Source: Anaeromassilibacillus sp. An250
GTDB taxonomy: Bacteria; Bacillota; Clostridia; Oscillospirales; Acutalibacteraceae
NCBI RefSeq assembly: GCF_002159845.1
Contig: NZ_NFJK01000006.1
Coordinates: forward strand, 99,501-163,500
Direction: 5' to 3'
Length of the DNA: 64,000 nucleotides
Shown here: positions 58,989 to 64,000 of the stretch, one piece after another
Layout: each line of letters opens with the position of its first letter
Numbering within the stretch: position 1 is the first letter of the stretch
Made by a program: the position numbers and the translations under genes
Notes under the pieces: model-generated
Databases searched by the model: none
What the model was told of the DNA's origin: nothing
The model's input: only the letters and a program-made list of their open reading frames with translations

Positions 58989-59086
58989 ACAGATAAGGTT
59001 TGAATGAAAAACAGGCGTGAAGCCTTGAAAAATCAATGGTTTTTGAGGATTAGATAGTTAAATCCTAATTTAGAGGGAATGATTAT

Positions 59087-59629
59087 ATGCCTATTTATGA
59101 GCCAAAGGATTATGAAGATGTAATTGCTCGTATTCAGAAAAAAGTTATTGAAAAAAATATCAAAATGGGAGAATGCCCTTCGGAAAGTCAAATTAAAGCG
59201 TTTGAAAAAAGCTGTAATATTCAGTTGCCACAAGCATATCGTATGTTTTTAAAATCTGTGGGAAATGGTTGCGATTGTGCGGATTTTCATTTGAACAGAT
59301 TAGAAAATTTAGAGCAAAGAGATTTGTCCCATCCCTTTATGCTTGAAGAAGCTTGGATTTGGGAAGATGATGATCGCGATAATGATGTAATTCGAGAGGA
59401 AATGCAAACAAAGGTTTTTCAGGGCGAAATCGAATTGATAGATTTTGGTGACTGTGATTGCTATAACTTGATTGTTAGTGGAAAATGCCGCGGAGAAGTT
59501 TGGAATTTCTCGGATGTAGGCGTTCAGCCTTGTTGTGAACGACAGGATTTTTTGGGATGGTTTGAGTTATGGTTAGACTATCAAGATAAAACGGACTATT
59601 TCAAAGACTATGTATATGAAGAAGATTAA
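59087..59629 (+). CDS. SMI1/KNR4-family immunity-like protein
   Basis: This 180-residue acidic protein has the SMI1/KNR4 layout: SESQIKAFEKSCNIQLPQAYRMFL in two stretches (about residues 44-67), GNGCDCADF, and later a GDCDCYNLIVSG motif and a C-terminal FLGWFELWLDYQ helix. Such proteins are common as immunity partners of polymorphic toxins. No toxin gene is seen next to it. It is AT-rich compared with the gene that follows. Confidence 0.75.
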   Translation: MPIYEPKDYEDVIARIQKKVIEKNIKMGECPSESQIKAFEKSCNIQLPQAYRMFLKSVGNGCDCADFHLNRLENLEQRDLSHPFMLEEAWIWEDDDRDNDVIREEMQTKVFQGEIELIDFGDCDCYNLIVSGKCRGEVWNFSDVGVQPCCERQDFLGWFELWLDYQDKTDYFKDYVYEED

Positions 59630-59670
59630 CAATTCCCATTTATCGGTGAGAAAGAAACGGAGGTGAGTGC

Positions 59671-60189
59671 ATGGCAAAGTTAAAATCTATCGCTTTTGCC
59701 GTCGGAATTATGCTGCTGATCGGGGCGGTGCTATGCCTTTATTTCAGCTTGCGGAACCTGTCCTCTATCCGGCCTGCGTCAGCCTATGAGGACATGGGTG
59801 TTCATACCTTTGTGCCGGAGGAAGTTTATCCCGTACAGAGAGAGAACCACGCTACCGGGCGGCAGAAGCGCAACCACCCCACCACGACCGTTTACATCGT
59901 GCGCTATCGGGCAGAGGACGGGAGCGGCTATCAGTACAAGTACGAGTCTGGCTCTGTGGAAAGCACCGCACAGAGTATTTTGGAAGCGGACGAGCCGATA
60001 GAGCGCCGTGTTCTGTCCATCCCTGATGAGGACGGCTACATCACCATCGGCGCAGACGAAACCGCACAGACCTACGAAACCAGACAGAAGCGCACCTATT
60101 GGACGATTGCCGGGGTATCTGCGGCCTATCTGCTGGTATGGCTTGCGGTCAATGGGCTGCTGCTCTATAAACGGCGCAAAAGAATGTAA
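59671..60189 (+). CDS. Two-segment membrane protein, DUF3592-like
   Basis: This 172-residue protein has a membrane helix at residues 7-24, an outer domain with beta strands (TTVYIVRYRAEDGSGYQY) and a second helix at about 146-165 followed by a basic end. This layout matches DUF3592-type proteins often found beside toxin-immunity genes. GGAGGTGA precedes the ATG. Function is unknown. Confidence 0.6.
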   Translation: MAKLKSIAFAVGIMLLIGAVLCLYFSLRNLSSIRPASAYEDMGVHTFVPEEVYPVQRENHATGRQKRNHPTTTVYIVRYRAEDGSGYQYKYESGSVESTAQSILEADEPIERRVLSIPDEDGYITIGADETAQTYETRQKRTYWTIAGVSAAYLLVWLAVNGLLLYKRRKRM

Positions 60190-60300
60190 ACCAATTTAGC
60201 TTCTTGCCGGGAATGAAAAAGGTAATCCGCCGCAAAACGGAAGAATAAACGAAGCGACAAATCGGAAGTTGGCAAGATAAAGAGGATGGAATAAAACAAA

Positions 60301-61023
60301 ATGGAAGGCGGAAAATTTGATTTCAAAAAGGCGCAGCGGGAATTGATCCGCAAGGAACTGCGACCTATCCTATACGAATATGGATTTGTCTTGTGCGGCC
60401 CGACCGCATATATCAGAGAGCGCGGCGGCCTGCTGCAGGAATTTTATTTCAAGGTCGAGGTCAGTAAGCTGCGCCCCTGGGTAAGCTATCGCCCAGTGTT
60501 TGATGCGCGGCCCATCGTGAGCTTTGGCTCGGATGGGCCGAACGGCGCAAAGTATGAGAACCCATATAGAGGGTTTCGTTGGTGTTCTATCGATTACTGG
60601 TATACGGAGGACGATGTGCTGAAAGAAAAATATTACCAGCGCCAGTTTCTCCCCCAATTTGAAGCGTTAAAAAGCAGTATCGTAAACGGTCTGCTACCCG
60701 AGATGGACGCGATGCGTTCACTGGATGATTTTATACAGCTTTACGAGTCGTGTGGGAAACTGTTTGGAGAACCGATTCGCCACTACGATATATCCCACAC
60801 ATATTTTCCATTTATATCCGGTGTACATGGAGCCTCGGGGAAGAAGCGGATGGAATTGATCCTTTCAGAAATGGGCGGGACTTGGCTACCTACCCTTCCC
60901 AAAATCGTAAAGAAATATTTGGAGTCACATATGGGTGGGATGGATACGGACAGCGAGGCGGACAGGATATTCCATGCGTATTGCAATCAAGTGCGAATAG
61001 CGTATAAACTTGATGTTAAATGA
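60301..61023 (+). CDS. DUF4304-like protein
   Basis: This 240-residue soluble protein has a start typical of DUF4304 proteins (RKELRPILYEYGFVL, then FYFKVEVSKLRPWVSYRP) and no membrane part. DUF4304 members are mostly of unknown role and often lie in immunity gene rows. The ribosome site is poor. It follows the two-segment protein gene by 110 bases. Confidence 0.5.
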   Translation: MEGGKFDFKKAQRELIRKELRPILYEYGFVLCGPTAYIRERGGLLQEFYFKVEVSKLRPWVSYRPVFDARPIVSFGSDGPNGAKYENPYRGFRWCSIDYWYTEDDVLKEKYYQRQFLPQFEALKSSIVNGLLPEMDAMRSLDDFIQLYESCGKLFGEPIRHYDISHTYFPFISGVHGASGKKRMELILSEMGGTWLPTLPKIVKKYLESHMGGMDTDSEADRIFHAYCNQVRIAYKLDVK

Positions 61024-61095
61024 CAAAATAAGATACTCCGTTTTATGATACGACAATTCCCGTTTGTCGGGGAAATAGCAAAGCCAGCCGAGCCA

Positions 61096-61134
61096 GTCAA
61101 CGGTCAAGATGAACGGGCTGTGCCCGCCGTTGAC
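61096..61134. repeat. Inverted repeat between immunity-like genes
   Basis: GTCAACGG (61096-61103) and CCGTTGAC (61127-61134) are perfect arms around GC-rich sequence. This GC-rich patch in AT-rich surroundings looks like a remnant of the conjugative backbone. I see no gene in 61024-61294. Confidence 0.45.
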
Positions 61135-61294
61135 AGCCCCGCCCGCCTTTGCTGACAGGAAATCAAGGGAGCAACATCCTAAAATGCTGTCGCTCCCGAC
61201 CATGATGGGAATAAATGTAGAAAAAGCACTATGAAATACCCCGCAAGTGCTACAATTAATATTTTATGTAATTTGAAGTTCGTGAGGTGATGGA

Positions 61295-61969
61295 ATGAGT
61301 AAAATAGATGAATTTGAACAAAAAATCATCAAGCACGGAATGACCGATGAAGATTTTCTTGAATATGGAAAGTTGTTAAAACGAGTTCGAGGCAATCTTC
61401 TAAAACGCCAACATTGTTATACAACAGCCATTCAATTCTCCGATGAATATGCTGAACAGGCTGTTAAGTTAATACAATATGGACTTGAAAACTTTGAAGA
61501 TGGCTGGTTTTCCACATACACCTCTTATTTGTATATAGGACATATCTATGAAAAAGCAAGAAATTATCGAAAGGCTTACGAATCCTATTTGTTAGCGAAA
61601 GATGCCCTTGAATTAAACCGAGAAGAATATGTAAATGAACTGTCCAAAGATCTTTTATGGGTGAAACTGCATATAGATTCCTTTTGTTACTCAGCCGAAC
61701 TGGAAGATTATTACTCTTGTTATTTAGCAACTGATGAGTTTTCAAGAGCATTTGTAAACAGTGAATTTAGATTAGCTGTTGCGAACATCATAATTTCTTT
61801 ACATCACGGAAGGACTGATGAAGCCAAAAGGTCGCTTGCCATCGCAAAAGAAATATGCGAACCACATTATAGGGGGAAATTGCATAGTATTCTTGCAAAA
61901 CACAAATATTACGAATCACTAAATGCAACACCCGAATCAATTACATTTGTTAAAAGTATTCAGATATAA
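61295..61969 (+). CDS. Helical-repeat (TPR-like) hypothetical protein
   Basis: This 224-residue protein is all-helical. It has a central SYLYIGHIYEKARNYRKAY segment followed by YLLAKDALELN, which read like two TPR-type helix pairs, and a last pair at about residues 165-190. No catalytic motif is seen. GAGGTGATGG precedes the ATG. It is AT-rich and the last of the small cargo genes before the conjugation genes. A role as an immunity or adaptor protein is a guess. Confidence 0.55.
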   Translation: MSKIDEFEQKIIKHGMTDEDFLEYGKLLKRVRGNLLKRQHCYTTAIQFSDEYAEQAVKLIQYGLENFEDGWFSTYTSYLYIGHIYEKARNYRKAYESYLLAKDALELNREEYVNELSKDLLWVKLHIDSFCYSAELEDYYSCYLATDEFSRAFVNSEFRLAVANIIISLHHGRTDEAKRSLAIAKEICEPHYRGKLHSILAKHKYYESLNATPESITFVKSIQI

Positions 61970-62013
61970 ATTACTGTTTTCTGCTGATATAAATTGAATA
62001 TCGACCAAGCGGC

Positions 62014-62045
62014 AACACCACAGATTTTTTGAAATCCGTGGTGTT
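62014..62045 (+). terminator. Terminator after the cargo genes
   Basis: AACACCACAGATTT and AAATCCGTGGTGTT pair with one mismatch and are followed by a run of T. Confidence 0.85.
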
Positions 62046-62386
62046 TTTTTGCGCCCATTTTTGGCAGAACAGGCAAGGCGGTGGTGTTAAGAGTGAACAG
62101 GAAAATTTTCTGTCTGCCCGGTTGCCAATTCTCGTTTTTTTGTATTACAGAGAGTGAAAAAGGCTTTCTCCGGCATCAGGTAGGAAGTTCGGTGTCTGTC
62201 GCCATTTTAGCGAAAACGGGCAGGAATGTCCTTTGCCGGATTATTAGTAGCAGAAAAAGAAAAGCAGCTTGCCAAAACCGGCTCTTGATGAACGAGTAGT
62301 AGGCAAAGGAGAAATGAATTTTTCTGGTTGCGATTTTCCGAAAAAGTGGCGGACGGAAGTGAGAGGAAGTTTGCAGTCACGGAGAG

Positions 62387-62448
62387 CAAGTTTCTACCAC
62401 GGTGCCAAAATCCGCAATTCTGCGGTTTTGCCCCTCGCGGGAAACTTG
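62387..62448. other. Candidate oriT upstream of mobC
   Basis: CAAGTTTC (62387-62394) and GAAACTTG (62441-62448) enclose an inner hairpin CAAAATCCGCA / TGCGGTTTTG. It lies 90-150 bases before mobC and the relaxase gene, the usual place of the transfer origin in Tn1549-type elements. A second hairpin GGGGA/TCCCC follows. No gene is seen in 62046-62535. Confidence 0.5.
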
Positions 62449-62535
62449 TTGGGGAGTGCCTTCCCCAAACCCTGCTATGCGGCTTGCGCCGCTTATCCCC
62501 GCCGCGCTCATGCGGCAAGAAAGGAGGTCACGACC

Positions 62536-62934
62536 ATGCGAAAGAAATACAACACACCCCACCGCAGCCGCGTTGTGAAAACCCGGCTGTCCGAAGATGA
62601 ATACGCCGACTTCACAGCGCGGCTTGCGCCCTATGGTATCAGCCAGTCGGAATTTCTCCGGCAGGCGATACGGCGCACGACCATACGCCCCGTTATCCAT
62701 GTGTCAGCGGTCAATGATGAACTGCTTTCCGCTGTTGGAAAGCTGGCCGCCGAGTACGGCAGGATCGGCGGCAATCTCAATCAGATTGCCCGGTATCTGA
62801 ACGAGTACGGCGCACCTTACAATGCGCTGTCCGGCGAGGTGCGCGCTGCCATAGCCGACCTTGCCGCCCTCAAGTATGAAGTCCTCAAGAAAGTAGGTGA
62901 CGCGGTTGGCAACACTCAAGCATATCAACTCTAA
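62536..62934 (+). CDS. mobC: MobC-family relaxosome accessory protein
   Basis: This 132-residue protein has a ribbon-helix-helix-like start (RVVKTRLSEDEYADFTARL, YGISQSEFLRQAI) and the MobC motif YGRIGGNLNQIARYLN at about residues 75-90. It binds oriT and helps the relaxase to nick it. GGAGGT precedes the ATG at 62536. Its end overlaps the relaxase start by 29 bases. Confidence 0.88.
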   Translation: MRKKYNTPHRSRVVKTRLSEDEYADFTARLAPYGISQSEFLRQAIRRTTIRPVIHVSAVNDELLSAVGKLAAEYGRIGGNLNQIARYLNEYGAPYNALSGEVRAAIADLAALKYEVLKKVGDAVGNTQAYQL

Positions 62935-64000
62935 AAATGCCGACTACGGAGCCGCCGAGCAATACCTGCTTTTTGAGCATGACGAGTTTACCATGAAGCC
63001 CGTCCTTGATGAAACCGGCAGGCTTATCCCCCGCGAGGACTACCGGCTGTCCACACTGAACTGCGACGGGGAGGATTTTGCCGTTGCGTGTATGCGGGCA
63101 AATCTCCGATACGGAAAGAACCAGCAGCGGGAAGATGTAAAAAGCCACCACTATATCATCAGCTTTGACCCACGGGACGGCCCGGACAATGGCTTGACCG
63201 TAGACCGGGCGCAGGCATTGGGGGAGCAATTCTGTAAAGAGCATTTCCCCGGCCACCAAGCCCTTGTATGCACCCACCCGGACGGGCATAACCACAGCGG
63301 CAACATTCATGTGCATATCGTTATCAATTCGCTGCGGATAGAGGAAGTGCCGTTCCTGCCCTATATGGACAGGCCAGCCGATACAAAGGCCGGTTGCAAG
63401 CACCGCTGTACCGACGCAGCCTTGCGCTACTTCAAGTCCGAAGTCATGGAGATGTGCCACCGGGAGGGGCTTTACCAAATCGACCTCTTGAACGGCAGCA
63501 AGAACCGCGTCACAGACCGGGAGTATTGGGCGCAGAAAAAGGGACAGGCCGCGCTGGACAAGCAGAACGCCCCCATGATTGCAGGCGGTATCACGCCCCG
63601 GCAGACCAAGTTTGAAACGAACAAGGAGAAGCTGCGGCAGACCATACGGAAAGCCCTTGCCACCGCCGCCAGCTTTGACGAATTTTCCTCTCTGCTGCTG
63701 CGGGAGGGCGTGAGCGTTAAGGAGAGCCGTGGGCGGCTTTCCTACCTCACGCCGGACAGGACGAAGCCCATTACCGCCCGGAAGCTGGGCGACGACTTTG
63801 ACCGCGCCGCTGTCTTTGCCGTTTTGGAGCAGAACGCCGCCAGAGCCACAGAAAAGGCCGCAGCCATACCCGAATACCCCCGGCATGGGAAAACCGGCAT
63901 ACAGCCTACAAAAGCCCCACAAACCGCCCCGAAACTCGTCGGCGCAAGCTCCATATCCTTCGCTTCCCCGCAAGCGGGAAAGCTCACTCATTCCGCTGCT
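62906..64000 (+). CDS. Conjugative relaxase, Tn1549 type (5' part, runs off the window)
   Basis: The frame starts at a TTG (62906) with AGGTGA six bases upstream and stays open to the last base, giving 365 codons. The chain opens KHINSKNADYGAAEQYL, the usual opening of Tn1549-type relaxases. It has HHYIISFDPRD and the three-His metal motif HNHSGNIHVHIVINS at about residues 130-144. It would nick oriT and lead the DNA strand into the recipient. The rest lies beyond the window. Confidence 0.88.
   Translation, partial: MATLKHINSKNADYGAAEQYLLFEHDEFTMKPVLDETGRLIPREDYRLSTLNCDGEDFAVACMRANLRYGKNQQREDVKSHHYIISFDPRDGPDNGLTVDRAQALGEQFCKEHFPGHQALVCTHPDGHNHSGNIHVHIVINSLRIEEVPFLPYMDRPADTKAGCKHRCTDAALRYFKSEVMEMCHREGLYQIDLLNGSKNRVTDREYWAQKKGQAALDKQNAPMIAGGITPRQTKFETNKEKLRQTIRKALATAASFDEFSSLLLREGVSVKESRGRLSYLTPDRTKPITARKLGDDFDRAAVFAVLEQNAARATEKAAAIPEYPRHGKTGIQPTKAPQTAPKLVGASSISFASPQAGKLTHSAA

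Larger units (their letters stand above)
53570..59031 (+). mobile_element. Nested integrase module bounded by short direct repeats
   Basis: AAGCCTTGAAAA occurs at 53570-53581 and at 59020-59031. Inside each copy lies a longer direct repeat, TAAGGGCAAATACAAGGGCAA at 53659-53679 and the same with A for T at 58968-58988. Core repeats with arm repeats inside them are what Tn916-type integrases use. The unit holds tnpV, arsR-arsP, a truncated relaxase, an excisionase, an XRE regulator and the integrase. The exact ends are a proposal. Confidence 0.5.

Noticed and set aside
62885..63991. Open frame of 368 codons on the minus strand at the window end
   Set aside because: It is the shadow of the conjugative relaxase, whose frame shows the HxHIVINS-type motif and continues past the window.

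Overview
The window reads as the chromosome of a strictly anaerobic, Gram-positive Clostridia-type bacterium, most like gut Oscillospirales/Ruminococcaceae. The reasons are AGGAGG ribosome sites, an Ech-type energy-converting hydrogenase, a glycyl radical enzyme with its activase, a propionate/acetate CoA-transferase, a c-di-AMP receptor domain, and Tn1549/Tn4451-type mobile elements. I saw no rRNA, tRNA or CRISPR array.

1-35 kb is metabolic backbone. In order it holds the end of a PTS-IIC-like permease, the Mn exporter mntP, a CoA-transferase (pct), a GNAT enzyme, a sodium:neurotransmitter-type symporter and a second GNAT enzyme. Next is a glycyl-radical sugar cluster: an FSA-type aldolase, a PflD/YbiW-like glycyl radical enzyme and a ROK kinase on the minus strand, the activase divergently on the plus strand, and a DeoR regulator. 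A response regulator, histidine kinase and PepSY lipoprotein follow as a signalling unit. The energy-converting hydrogenase operon echABCDEF (minus) is back to back with its maturation operon hypABFCDE (plus). After that come a frameshifted von Willebrand A protein, a decayed zone (surface-protein tail and MFS tail), a MATE transporter fused to a complete cyclic-di-AMP receptor domain, and a LysR regulator followed by an aldo/keto reductase and a flavoprotein reductase.

35.2-64 kb is accessory DNA made of nested elements. A Tn1549-like conjugative backbone (replication gene, PcfB, VirD4 coupling protein, Maff2) is interrupted inside virD4 by a 14.5-kb integrative mobilizable element (38510-52964) that carries a TnpX-like large serine recombinase. 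Joining the virD4 halves at a GA dinucleotide restores the frame exactly. This element has an AT-rich defence cargo: a HindVP-type restriction enzyme, a C5-methyltransferase, a small overlapping gene, a nuclease-helicase fusion and a DUF2290-like protein. It also carries mobilization genes, some already broken (VapE by a nonsense codon, a PIN-like gene by a frameshift).

The Maff2 gene is cut short at 53.38 kb. It is followed by a module of about 5.5 kb (53.57-59.03 kb) bounded by short direct repeats. That module has tnpV, arsR, arsP, a truncated relaxase, an oriT-like hairpin, an excisionase, an XRE regulator and a tyrosine integrase. Next is a row of small immunity-like genes (SMI1/KNR4, a two-TM protein, a DUF4304-like protein, a TPR-like protein). 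The window ends in an oriT-like region, mobC and the first 1.1 kb of a conjugative relaxase.

The most notable observations are the MATE/c-di-AMP-receptor fusion with an internal start, the five-gene restriction-helicase module with two predicted GACGTC target sites in its own promoter, and the glycyl-radical anhydrosugar cluster with a dedicated ROK kinase.
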